Assembly: GCA_945946715.1 (NCBI GenBank) | Contig: CAMEWU010000050.1 | Coordinates: 1 to 12,673 of the forward strand | Direction of reading: 5' to 3' | Origin: an uncultured Clostridium sp. | Lineage (GTDB): Bacteria > Bacillota > Clostridia > Lachnospirales > Lachnospiraceae | DNA length: 12,673 nt | Shown here: positions 1-7,015 of the stretch, in pieces | Position numbering within the stretch: the stretch's first letter is position 1 | Layout: each line of letters begins with the position of its first letter | Translations under genes and position numbers: made by a program | Notes under the pieces: model-generated | What the model was told of the DNA's origin: nothing | Databases searched by the model: none | What the model saw: only the letters and a program-made list of their open reading frames with translations

Positions 1-178
1 ACGGGAAGAGGTCCGGGGATTAAAAGGTATCAGTTTTCGAACTTTATTAGAGATTCAGGCATCCAAAATTAATATCATTGTTACATTTATGGCAATTTTG
101 GAACTGATGAAGATAGGTGCAATCACGGTTCGGCAAGAACAATTATTTGATGATATTGTAATTGATTCGCTGGAATAG
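1..178 (+). CDS. scpA: ScpA, segregation and condensation protein A (3' end only)
   Basis: This is the C-terminal 58 residues of ScpA, read in the frame that begins at base 2 and ends at TAG 176-178; the rest lies left of the window. ScpA is the kleisin subunit of the bacterial SMC-ScpA-ScpB condensin, which organises newly replicated origins for segregation. The visible tail has the pattern of the kleisin C-terminal winged helix that binds the SMC head: a segment reading FRTLLEIQ, then IIVTFMAILELMKIGAI, then a QEQLFDDI-type ending. The overlap of its stop codon with the scpB ribosome binding site supports the assignment, because scpA-scpB is a near-universal pair in Firmicutes. Confidence 0.9.
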   Translation, partial: REEVRGLKGISFRTLLEIQASKINIIVTFMAILELMKIGAITVRQEQLFDDIVIDSLE

Positions 179-188
179 GAGAAAGTAT

Positions 189-764
189 ATGGAACAGGAT
201 ATTATGAAAATCGAAGCAGCAATTGAAGCAATACTATTTGCTATGGGTGAAACAGTGACTGCAGAGCAAATTGCAGCCGCATTAGAACATGATGTAGATA
301 CTGTAAGGAAAATTATTCATCATTTAATGGATAAATATGACGCAGAGGACCGGGGAATCCGGATTATTGAACTGGAAGATGCTTATCAACTGTGTACGAA
401 AAATGAATACTACGAGGTATTATCAAAGATTGTAAATCTTCCGAAGAAGCATGTTTTAACTGATGTACAATTAGAAACGCTGTCAATTATTGCATATAAG
501 CAGCCAATTACAAGAGCAGAAATAGAGGCAATTCGTGGAGTTTCCTGCGTACATGCCATTAATAAATTGGTAGAGTATCATTTAATCGAAGAAGTGGGAC
601 GGTTGGAGGCACTGGGTAGACCAATTCTTTTTGGAACCACAGAAGATTTTTTGAGAAGCTTTGGCGTAAAATCCACAGATGAACTTCCTTTAATTACACC
701 GGATAAGATAGCAGACTTTGAACAACAGGCAATTGAAGAAGCCAATGTGACCTTAAATGCATAA
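189..764 (+). CDS. scpB: ScpB, segregation and condensation protein B
   Basis: ScpB is a 191-residue winged-helix protein that dimerises on ScpA and regulates SMC ATPase activity in the condensin complex. The N-terminal part (EAAIEAILFAMGETVTAEQ) is the first winged helix. The middle holds the typical LTDVQLETLSIIAYKQPITRAEIEAIRGV signature in two adjoining pieces, around residues 91-120, followed by the second winged helix with LIEEVGRLEALGRPILFGTT and a short acidic tail. The length is normal for the family. I chose ATG 189 because AGGAG at 177-181 sits 7 bases upstream and overlaps the scpA stop. An in-frame TTG at 162 would add nine residues but has no ribosome binding site. Co-transcribed with scpA, and followed by a terminator. 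Confidence 0.95.
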   Translation: MEQDIMKIEAAIEAILFAMGETVTAEQIAAALEHDVDTVRKIIHHLMDKYDAEDRGIRIIELEDAYQLCTKNEYYEVLSKIVNLPKKHVLTDVQLETLSIIAYKQPITRAEIEAIRGVSCVHAINKLVEYHLIEEVGRLEALGRPILFGTTEDFLRSFGVKSTDELPLITPDKIADFEQQAIEEANVTLNA

Positions 765-777
765 AAGAAATAGTAAT

Positions 778-830
778 AAACACCTGATATTTGCGATAAA
801 ATATGATAAGCAGATATGCAGGTGTTTTTT
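778..830 (+). terminator. Intrinsic terminator after scpAB, overlapping the next gene's ribosome binding site
   Basis: AAACACCTG (778-786) pairs with CAGGTGTTT (819-827). The stem continues with ATAT/ATAT across a bulged G at 818, then TTGC (791-794) with GCAG (810-813, one G-U pair), around an A-rich loop. A run of T (825-830) follows. It lies 13 bases past the scpB stop, so it most likely ends the scpAB transcript. Unusually, the 3' arm carries the AGGTG (820-824) that appears to be the ribosome binding site for ATG 831, so a folded read-through transcript would hide that site. Confidence 0.75.
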
Positions 831-2036
831 ATGAAGCTATGGTTTTATAATACTAGAAAAATCAGAAGTTTTCTTGTGGTTTTACTTTTGATAAGTATTT
901 CCGGAATATTATACGGATATGTTAATCCACAAACAAGGGAATTTAAGTGTGCAGCGGAAGCTCCATCCCAGTTATATGCAGGAGCAGCGGTTTTAATGGA
1001 TGCCGAAAACGGAAGAGTACTTTATGAAAAGAATGGAAATGAACCAAAGGCTATGGCCAGTACTACAAAAATCATGACTTGTTTACTTGCACTGGAACTT
1101 GGTAATCAGGAGGATGTGGTGACTTTTTCAGCCAATGCCGCATCTCAGCCGGATGTGCAGATGAATGGTTGTGAGGGAGAACAATATTACCTGAAAGACT
1201 TGCTTTATTCCCTGATGCTGGAATCCCATAATGATACGGCAGTAGCAATTGCAGAACATATTGGTGGCTCAGTCGAAGGTTTTGCTGAATTAATGAATGA
1301 AAAAGCACAGGAATTGGGCGCCTATAATACTCATTTTGTAACACCGAATGGATTAGATGCAGAGAATCATTACACCACAGCTTGTGACTTGGCACATATT
1401 GCCAGTTATGCTATTCAAAACCCGGAATTTTTAGCAATTGTTCAAACCCCGGCACATACATTTCAGGAAATAAATGGAGCCAGAAGCATTGCAGTCACCA
1501 ATCGGGATGCATTTTTAACATCTTATGATGGTGCTATAGGAATAAAGACTGGATTTACAGGGAAAGCCGGTTACTGCTTTGTAGGAGCAGCTCAAAGGGA
1601 GGATAAAACGTTGGTTTCTGTTGTCTTAGGCTCCGGCTGGCCACCTCATAAATCCTATAAGTGGTCGGATACAAAAGCATTGATGGATTATGGAATGGAG
1701 CAATACACAAGAAGAACAGTTATGAACAGTGACTATGAACTGCCACAAATATTAGTACAAGGAGGTATTGAAGCAGAAGTAACAAGCTTATATCTGGAAG
1801 ATACGGTATCCTTACTGATGAGAGAAGATGAAACAGTTGAATATGTAGAGAATCTGCCAACGATACTGGAAGCACCGGTACAAAAGGGAGAGATAGCAGG
1901 AACTATTGATATATATATTGATGGATGCATGTATGACAGTGTGATTGTATATATTGGAACGGACATTCAAAGAGTCAATTACCGATATTTTCTTCAACAG
2001 ATTTTTCGAGAATATTTCCTCATCTCTTCGGATTGA
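831..2036 (+). CDS. Secreted D-alanyl-D-alanine carboxypeptidase (PBP5/DacB/DacF type)
   Basis: Predicted serine DD-carboxypeptidase of the S11 family (401 residues) that removes the terminal D-Ala from peptidoglycan stem peptides outside the membrane. Visible motifs, numbered from ATG 831, are the active-site STTK (S77, K80), SHN (S132-N134) and KTG (K239-G241, in GIKTGFTGKAGY). Residues about 12-30 are a hydrophobic export segment preceded by Lys/Arg. Residues about 305-377 look like the beta-rich PBP5 C-terminal domain, and the last 18 residues are aromatic and could touch the membrane. ATG 831 is preferred because AGGTG lies 6 bases upstream; an in-frame ATG at 816 has no ribosome binding site. 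In Bacillus subtilis dacB also lies close downstream of scpA-scpB, so the neighbourhood is conserved, but the exact DacB/DacF identity is not resolved. Confidence 0.92.
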   Translation: MKLWFYNTRKIRSFLVVLLLISISGILYGYVNPQTREFKCAAEAPSQLYAGAAVLMDAENGRVLYEKNGNEPKAMASTTKIMTCLLALELGNQEDVVTFSANAASQPDVQMNGCEGEQYYLKDLLYSLMLESHNDTAVAIAEHIGGSVEGFAELMNEKAQELGAYNTHFVTPNGLDAENHYTTACDLAHIASYAIQNPEFLAIVQTPAHTFQEINGARSIAVTNRDAFLTSYDGAIGIKTGFTGKAGYCFVGAAQREDKTLVSVVLGSGWPPHKSYKWSDTKALMDYGMEQYTRRTVMNSDYELPQILVQGGIEAEVTSLYLEDTVSLLMREDETVEYVENLPTILEAPVQKGEIAGTIDIYIDGCMYDSVIVYIGTDIQRVNYRYFLQQIFREYFLISSD

Positions 2037-2073
2037 AAAAAAATGACAACTTTTGATTGAAAAGAAGTTTTAT

Positions 2074-2102
2074 TTGACAAAAAAATACAAGAAAATTATA
2101 AT
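2074..2102 (+). promoter_or_regulatory. Perfect sigma-A promoter (TTGACA-17-TATAAT)
   Basis: TTGACA at 2074-2079 and TATAAT at 2097-2102 match consensus in all 12 positions with a 17-base spacer. The predicted start is near 2108-2110, at the foot of the terminator hairpin at 2109-2147. Transcription would therefore begin with a strong stem-loop and either stop after about 40 bases or read through into the ATP-grasp operon at 2193. It is the strongest promoter-like sequence I see in the window. Confidence 0.8.
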
Positions 2103-2108
2103 ACAGAG

Positions 2109-2147
2109 AAGAGCAAAGATGTTCTGTCAGACATCTTTGCTCTTTTT
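2109..2147 (+). terminator. Strong intrinsic terminator between the carboxypeptidase gene and the ATP-grasp operon
   Basis: GAGCAAAGATGT (2111-2122) pairs perfectly with ACATCTTTGCTC (2131-2142) around an 8-base loop, and two further A-T pairs extend the stem to 14. TTTTT (2143-2147) follows, then G and four more T. It is 72 bases past the carboxypeptidase stop codon and can serve that gene. The T-tract lies only on the + strand side, so it is not bidirectional. It also sits directly after the consensus promoter at 2074-2102 and could attenuate the downstream operon. Confidence 0.88.
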
Positions 2148-2192
2148 GTTTTAAATAAATTACTATTTGCATGATTAAAAGGAGATGATAGG

Positions 2193-3509
2193 ATGCAGGA
2201 ATTAAATAAACATGTAAGTGATGTAAATTCCTTATTAGCAAGATACGGTGTAAGGTTTGGTATCTATAAGAATAATACGTTTAAGGAGCAATTATTTCCT
2301 TTTGATACAATTGCAAGAGTGATTGATAATGAAGAATTTACATATTTGGAAAAGGGCCTGAGTCAGCGTGTAACAGCTTTGAATCTGTTTCTGGCAGATA
2401 TTTATGGCGAAAAGAAAATATTAAAGGACAAAGTAATTCCGGAGGATTTTGTATATTCCTCTTCCGGTTACACACCGGAATGTGAAGGAATTCTTCCGTC
2501 AAAGTCAATTTATAGCCATATTTCCGGTATTGATTTGGTACAGGGGAAAGATAAGAAATGGTATGTTCTGGAGGATAATCTTCGGATACCGTCGGGTGCA
2601 TCTTATCCTATGATTGCCAGAGCATTGTGCAGGAAAGCCAGTCCTGCTACCTTTAAGTCAAATCATATCTGTGATAACCGGAATTATGCTCAGATGTTAA
2701 AAATGACAATGGATTATGTGAATACAGGTGGTATAAATGTCATTTTAACACCCGGAAGATATAATGCAGCATATTTTGAACATTCTTATCTGGCAGAGCA
2801 GACGAATTCCATTCTGGCAACAGGGAATGATTTAGTAGTAGAAGGCGATTATTTATATTATGTAGAGTATGGAGGAACCAAAGAAAAAGTAGGAGCTGTA
2901 TACCGCAGAATCTCAGATGAATATCTGGATCCCATGACCTTCTGTCAGGAATCATTAATAGGAGTACCTCATATCTTTGATGTATATCGGAAAGGAAACG
3001 TGGCATTAATCAATGCTCCGGGCAATGGTGTGGCGGATGATAAAGGAATTTACTACTTTGTACCAAAAATCATCCAGTATTATCTGGGAGAAGAGTCTAT
3101 TCTGAATAATGCACCTACCTATTTGCCATTTTATGACGAGGATATGAAATATGTAATGGAACATTTACAGAAACTGGTCATTAAGGATGTGGCAGAAGCG
3201 GGCGGTTATGGTGTAGTATTTGGTGATTCGCTGAGTGCAGAAGAATTAGAAAAATTCAGACAGGCAATTATTACAGAACCAAGACGGTTCATTGCACAGG
3301 AGGTTGTAGATTTTCTGGATTTGGATGTGTTGGATGAGAATGGAGAAATCGTTCAGAGAAAAGCAGATTTGCGGGCATTTGTACTCACAAGTGACAAGGC
3401 AAATGTATGGAAAAGTGGATTGACCCGGTTTTCAAGAAATCCGGATTCGGCAATTGTGAATTCATCACAGGGAGGAGGCTTTAAGGATACATGGGTATTA
3501 TCTCTTTAG
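2193..3509 (+). CDS. Circularly permuted ATP-grasp protein (COG2308-like amide/peptide ligase)
   Basis: Cytoplasmic protein of 438 residues related to the circularly permuted type 2 ATP-grasp family (formerly DUF404/DUF407). ATP-grasp enzymes activate a carboxylate as acyl phosphate and join it to an amine; the substrate of this family is unknown. Family signatures are visible in order: VLEDNLRIPSG (125-135), NAPGNGVADDK (274-284), VIKDVAEAGGYG (329-340, probable glycine-rich nucleotide loop), AQE (368-370), DLR (392-394), GLTR (409-412) and NSSQGGGFKDTWVL (423-436). ATG 2193 has AAAAGGAG at 2177-2184, 8 bases upstream. It heads a five-gene operon and overlaps the alpha-E gene by 19 bases, consistent with translational coupling. 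Peptide or amide bond formation is inferred from the fold, not shown. Confidence 0.9.
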   Translation: MQELNKHVSDVNSLLARYGVRFGIYKNNTFKEQLFPFDTIARVIDNEEFTYLEKGLSQRVTALNLFLADIYGEKKILKDKVIPEDFVYSSSGYTPECEGILPSKSIYSHISGIDLVQGKDKKWYVLEDNLRIPSGASYPMIARALCRKASPATFKSNHICDNRNYAQMLKMTMDYVNTGGINVILTPGRYNAAYFEHSYLAEQTNSILATGNDLVVEGDYLYYVEYGGTKEKVGAVYRRISDEYLDPMTFCQESLIGVPHIFDVYRKGNVALINAPGNGVADDKGIYYFVPKIIQYYLGEESILNNAPTYLPFYDEDMKYVMEHLQKLVIKDVAEAGGYGVVFGDSLSAEELEKFRQAIITEPRRFIAQEVVDFLDLDVLDENGEIVQRKADLRAFVLTSDKANVWKSGLTRFSRNPDSAIVNSSQGGGFKDTWVLSL

Positions 3510-4162
3510 AAAAAGCAGACAATTTATATTGGTTAGGAAGATACAGTGAACGGGTTTATACTACATTGCACCGTTTTTTTGCCAGCTACGATATCATGCT
3601 GGATCAGAATGAAGAGTATTATGTCCGGTATTGTGAGGCGTTGAATATCCCGAATGTTTATTCGGATTCAAGGGATTTTGTGAAAAACTATGCGTTTGAC
3701 ACTGAGAATCCGGATTCAATTCTCAGTAATCTATATCGGGCGTATGATAATGCGTTAGTTGTCCGGGATTATATCAGTAGTGAATCTCTTGCTTATATTC
3801 AGATGGCAATTTATGAAATGAAAAAAGCAAGAGCAAATGCTGATGCACCATTAATTGCCATGCAGCATGCCATTGATAATATTCTGGCATTCTGGGGCTG
3901 TATTGATGATGTGGTGTATGATGTGACCATTCGAAATATCATCAAATATGGAAGACGTCAGGAACGGTTAGATCTTTTACTTCGAATGCGGGGAACAAAA
4001 GAGGACTTGCGGAGAGTATTTTCAGAATTGGAATTTTACTTGCAGCGGGCAGATTTGAAGTACAATCGGCTTGCATTTCTGGAACTGGCATTACTTTTGG
4101 AGCGGGATGCTATTGATTATAAAGGGGCAGTTGAAGCTTTGGAGAAGATTGTGGTATTGTAA
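3491..4162 (+). CDS. Alpha-E domain protein (COG2307-like), compact form
   Basis: A mostly helical cytoplasmic protein of 223 residues in the alpha-E family (formerly DUF403), which almost always accompanies the circularly permuted ATP-grasp protein and is thought to be its partner; no activity is established. Recognisable family segments are the N-terminal EKADNLYWLGRYSER (7-21), FDTENPDSILSNLYRAYDNALVVRDYIS in two adjoining pieces (about 69-96), and the late IIKYGRRQERLDLLLRMR region with its GRxxER signature. Many relatives are near 300 residues as I recall them, so this is a compact version, shortened mainly between the first helix pair and the FDxxNPxS segment. ATG 3491 lies inside the end of the previous gene; GGAGGAGG upstream (3471-3478) is 12 bases away. 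Confidence 0.87.
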   Translation: MGIISLEKADNLYWLGRYSERVYTTLHRFFASYDIMLDQNEEYYVRYCEALNIPNVYSDSRDFVKNYAFDTENPDSILSNLYRAYDNALVVRDYISSESLAYIQMAIYEMKKARANADAPLIAMQHAIDNILAFWGCIDDVVYDVTIRNIIKYGRRQERLDLLLRMRGTKEDLRRVFSELEFYLQRADLKYNRLAFLELALLLERDAIDYKGAVEALEKIVVL

Positions 4163-4207
4163 AAATGCCTGAGCAATAAAGCTTATGAAATAACGGAGGT
4201 ACGAAAC

Positions 4208-4999
4208 GTGAAGAAGTTAAGTTTTCGTTATGAAACCAAGTATCAATTCAGCCTTCCTGTTTCCAGACATTTTTATACATTAAAGATTATTCCGGAAACT
4301 ACGGTACGTCAGAATATACAAATTACCCGATTATCAATCGAGGAAAGTGACAGTCAGAGTAGAAGTCGGGATGTTTATGGTAATGAAATGATTACGGGCA
4401 GCATTTTACAGCCACATGAAAGCTTTTCCTTTTTTGTGGAAGGAGTTGCAGAAATCAATCAGACTGTATTTGAGGAAGATATGTGTCATTTTACTGCTTA
4501 TTCTTATCCTACAGACCTGACAAGACCAACCAGAGAAATTAAAGAGTGGTTTCAGGAAATTCAAACTCGAACAGACTTTGATAAATGGGAGGATGAAGAA
4601 AAGGCAGATTATCTGTACCATCGGGTATATGAACATATGGAATATGTAAGTGGCGTGACAGATGTTGATACTACCGCAGGTCAGGTATTCCTTATGAAAA
4701 AAGGTGTATGTCAGGATTATACCCATTTATTATTGTGTTTATGTCGACTGGCAGGATTACCGGCACGTTATATCGTAGGCATGATGATTGGGGAAGGATA
4801 TAGTCATGCGTGGGTAGAAGTAAAACTAAATGACATCTGGGTAGGGATTGATCCCACGAACGATAAATATGTGGATGATAATTATATAAAAATTTCGCAA
4901 GGAAGGGATTATAAAGATTGTATTGTATGTAAGGGGCATTTTATGGGACAAGGTACCCAGTCTCAGGAGATAGTTGTGAAAGTGGAGGAAGTAATATGA
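4208..4999 (+). CDS. Transglutaminase-like cysteine protease/amidase
   Basis: Predicted papain-fold transglutaminase-like enzyme (263 residues) without signal peptide, so probably cytoplasmic. Residues 1-80 form the beta-rich N-terminal domain often found with bacterial transglutaminase cores, including RDVYGNE. The core carries the triad Cys168 (GVCQDYTHLLL), His200 (YSHAWVEV) and Asp215 (GIDPTND). Bacterial members mostly hydrolyse amide or peptide bonds rather than crosslink. The start is GTG 4208, supported by GGAGGT at 4195-4200 with a 7-base spacer. It is the usual third partner of the ATP-grasp/alpha-E pair, and here its stop overlaps the next start in ATGA. A role in processing or transferring the ATP-grasp product is inference; the substrate is unknown. 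Confidence 0.9.
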   Translation: MKKLSFRYETKYQFSLPVSRHFYTLKIIPETTVRQNIQITRLSIEESDSQSRSRDVYGNEMITGSILQPHESFSFFVEGVAEINQTVFEEDMCHFTAYSYPTDLTRPTREIKEWFQEIQTRTDFDKWEDEEKADYLYHRVYEHMEYVSGVTDVDTTAGQVFLMKKGVCQDYTHLLLCLCRLAGLPARYIVGMMIGEGYSHAWVEVKLNDIWVGIDPTNDKYVDDNYIKISQGRDYKDCIVCKGHFMGQGTQSQEIVVKVEEVI

Positions 5000-5925
5000 T
5001 TGAACAAATTGCATCTGCAGGCTTACCTGTAGATGAAGAGTTATGCATAAAAAAGAACCGGATGCAACCATTGCATTTAAATGGAAATGAGAAACGGTTC
5101 AGTCTGGTGACAGGCATTCATGGAGATGAACTGGAAGGGCAATATGTATGTTATGAATTGCTCCGCAGAATCAAAGAAGACAAAGAACATTTAAAAGGAA
5201 TCGTGGATGTATATCCGGCAATGAATCCTCTAGGAATTGATTCTATTACCAGAGGGATTCCATTATTTGATTTGGATATGAACCGGATTTTCCCCGGCAA
5301 TCGGGATGGGTCTATGGCTGAATTTATAGCTGCAGAAATCATAGAAGATTTAAAAGGGTCGGATTTGTGTATGGATATACATGCCAGTAATATATTTCTA
5401 AAAGAAATCTCCCAAATACGAATTAATGAAGTATCCAGAGAAAAGCTGCTGCCGATGGCAAAACGGGCAAATGTAGACTATATCTGGATTCATAGTGCGT
5501 CAACTGTATTGGAATCAACTTTGGCATATTCGCTAAATTCCATTGGTACACCTACTCTGGTCTGGGAAATGGGAGTTGGTATGCGGATTACAAAGGAATA
5601 TGGAAATCAGATGGTAGATGGTATTTTTGTTCTGTTGAAAGACTTGGGAATCTGGGATGGAGATGTAATTGAACCGAAAGAACCAATTATCTCTACAGAT
5701 GGAAATGTTCATTTCCTAAATGCTGCTGTATCCGGAATCTTTCTGCCTTGTGTAGAGCATTGGAATGATGTCAAACAGGGAGAACATATTGGAGATATTG
5801 TGGACCCATTAACAGGTAGTATATTGCAGAAAATCTATTCCCCTTGTAAAGGACTGGTATTTACATTACGGGAATATCCGGTAGTGTATGAAGGGTCTTT
5901 GGTAGGACGGATTCTGGAAAGGTAG
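4996..5925 (+). CDS. M14 / AspA-AstE-like zinc amidohydrolase, catalytic residues intact
   Basis: Cytoplasmic 309-residue member of the succinylglutamate desuccinylase/aspartoacylase branch of the M14 zinc carboxypeptidase superfamily. These enzymes cleave an amide bond next to a carboxylate. Zinc ligands appear complete: His42 and Glu45 in GIHGDELEG, and His129 in MDIHAS. The substrate-binding NRxFPG motif is at 96-101, and Glu191 in VWEMGVG is the likely catalytic glutamate. The C-terminal third is the beta-rich domain typical of the AspA branch. ATG 4996 overlaps the transglutaminase stop in ATGA, so translation is probably coupled. Its place next to a predicted amide ligase suggests that it trims or reverses the ligated product. 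The true substrate is not recognisable, and I would not name it astE or aspA. Confidence 0.85.
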   Translation: MIEQIASAGLPVDEELCIKKNRMQPLHLNGNEKRFSLVTGIHGDELEGQYVCYELLRRIKEDKEHLKGIVDVYPAMNPLGIDSITRGIPLFDLDMNRIFPGNRDGSMAEFIAAEIIEDLKGSDLCMDIHASNIFLKEISQIRINEVSREKLLPMAKRANVDYIWIHSASTVLESTLAYSLNSIGTPTLVWEMGVGMRITKEYGNQMVDGIFVLLKDLGIWDGDVIEPKEPIISTDGNVHFLNAAVSGIFLPCVEHWNDVKQGEHIGDIVDPLTGSILQKIYSPCKGLVFTLREYPVVYEGSLVGRILER

Positions 5926-5932
5926 GATACAT

Positions 5933-6859
5933 ATGAAGCGAAAAATGATTTTTAATATGAAATCCCTTTATCGGGATGATTTGCGGATATTTGGCTATGA
6001 ATTTGGAAAAGGCAGTAAAACTGCCTGTATCGTAGGTGCTACCAGAGGAAATGAAATTCAACAGGTATTTATCTGCTCCCAGTTGGTAAAACGTTTGAAG
6101 GAGTTAGAAGCAGAAGGAGCTATTAATAATGGAAATAGTATTATGGTTATACCTTCCATTAACCCTTTTTCCATGAATATAGGAAAACGATTCTGGCCAA
6201 CGGATAATACAGATATTAATCGTATGTTCCCGGGTTATAACCTTGGGGAGACAACACAACGGATTGCTGCCGGCGTGTTTGAAGAAATTCAGAATTATGA
6301 TTATGGCATACAATTTGCAAGTAATTATATCTCAGGAGACTTTATACCTCATGTGCGTATGATGAAAACCGGATTTGAAAATGAAGAACTGGCAAAAAAG
6401 TTTGGTCTTCCATATGTAATACTAAGGAATCCAAGACCATATGATACAACTACATTAAACTACAATTGGCAAATCTGGGAAACCAATGCATTTTCTGTTT
6501 ATACCTGTGATACGGAAAAAATAGATATGGTATCAGCTATGCAGGCGGTTGAAGCAGTGCTTTCATTTTTGGCAAAAGTAGGAATTATCTATTATAATTC
6601 CCCGGATGCTTTGGAATCTAAGGTGGTGGAAGAATCAGATTTGGTAACGGTTAAGACAGAAGAAGCAGGGATTTTTGTTCCGAGAGTTGGTATTAATGAT
6701 AGCGTAGAACCTGGGAGCTTAATGGCAGAAATTATAAATCCATATGAAGGAGATGTGATAGAAGAACTACATGCAACTGCAACGGGAAAAGTATTCTTTA
6801 TTCATGATAATCCTATGATTCTGTCTCATGCAGTGGCATTTCGAATCATAACGCAATGA
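5933..6859 (+). CDS. Diverged M14 / AspA-like paralogue lacking zinc ligands (probable pseudoenzyme)
   Basis: A 308-residue paralogue of the preceding gene, alignable over nearly its whole length: TDINRMFPG (93-101) matches LDMNRIFPG, IAA follows at the same place, IWE (181-183) matches VWE, and the C-terminal domains correspond (EEAGIFVPRV versus AVSGIFLPCV). The metal site is altered. The HGDE motif is RGNE (Arg38 for His, Glu41 kept), and the DIHAS motif is IQFAS or GIQFAS, with Phe128 or Gln127 replacing the second His. Loss of both His makes zinc hydrolysis unlikely. The frame is open and well conserved, so it is not a decaying gene; it may be a regulatory or structural partner of the active paralogue, or bind the product. 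ATG 5933 follows the previous stop by 7 bases, with TAGGA at 5923-5927. No clear terminator follows it. Confidence 0.82.
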   Translation: MKRKMIFNMKSLYRDDLRIFGYEFGKGSKTACIVGATRGNEIQQVFICSQLVKRLKELEAEGAINNGNSIMVIPSINPFSMNIGKRFWPTDNTDINRMFPGYNLGETTQRIAAGVFEEIQNYDYGIQFASNYISGDFIPHVRMMKTGFENEELAKKFGLPYVILRNPRPYDTTTLNYNWQIWETNAFSVYTCDTEKIDMVSAMQAVEAVLSFLAKVGIIYYNSPDALESKVVEESDLVTVKTEEAGIFVPRVGINDSVEPGSLMAEIINPYEGDVIEELHATATGKVFFIHDNPMILSHAVAFRIITQ

Positions 6860-6897
6860 ATGAAAAGAAACTGTAAGATATTCATAAGAGTTAAAGA

Positions 6898-6926
6898 TTG
6901 ATAAAAAAATGGGAATATGTTATAAT
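6898..6926 (+). promoter_or_regulatory. Promoter of the zinc-ribbon membrane protein gene
   Basis: TTGATA (6898-6903) and TATAAT (6921-6926) are separated by 17 bases, and TG at 6918-6919 makes an extended -10. Only one base differs from consensus. The predicted start near 6933 falls on the inverted repeat GTATA-TAT-TATAC (6933-6945), which could be an operator, although such an AT-rich palindrome can arise by chance. The leader to ATG 7016 is about 83 bases. Confidence 0.75.
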
Positions 6927-6960
6927 CCACTCGTATATATTATACTTAAGATTCATTAAC

Positions 6961-6988
6961 TGATACAAAACAAGAATATTTTGTATCA
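6961..6988 (+). promoter_or_regulatory. 5' leader hairpin upstream of the membrane protein gene
   Basis: TGATACAAAA (6961-6970) and TTTTGTATCA (6979-6988) form a perfect 10-pair stem around an 8-base loop. No T-tract follows, so it is not a terminator. It sits between the promoter at 6898-6926 and the ribosome binding site GGGAGG (7002-7007). It could stabilise the mRNA, tune translation or be a DNA operator; the sequence does not decide between these. Confidence 0.5.
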
Positions 6989-7015
6989 TGGATATGGATA
7001 AGGGAGGAAATTATA

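Noticed and set aside
162..188. An upstream TTG start that would extend ScpB by nine residues
   Set aside because: No ribosome binding site precedes it, the added residues overlap scpA, and ATG 189 has a well-placed AGGAG.
4163..4207. Search for a promoter or terminator in the gap between the alpha-E and transglutaminase genes
   Set aside because: Only 45 bases, no hairpin with T-tract and no -35/-10 pair; only the ribosome binding site of the next gene is visible.
6860..6897. Expected terminator after the five-gene operon
   Set aside because: No stable stem with T-tract could be found; read-through into the membrane protein gene or factor-dependent termination remains possible.
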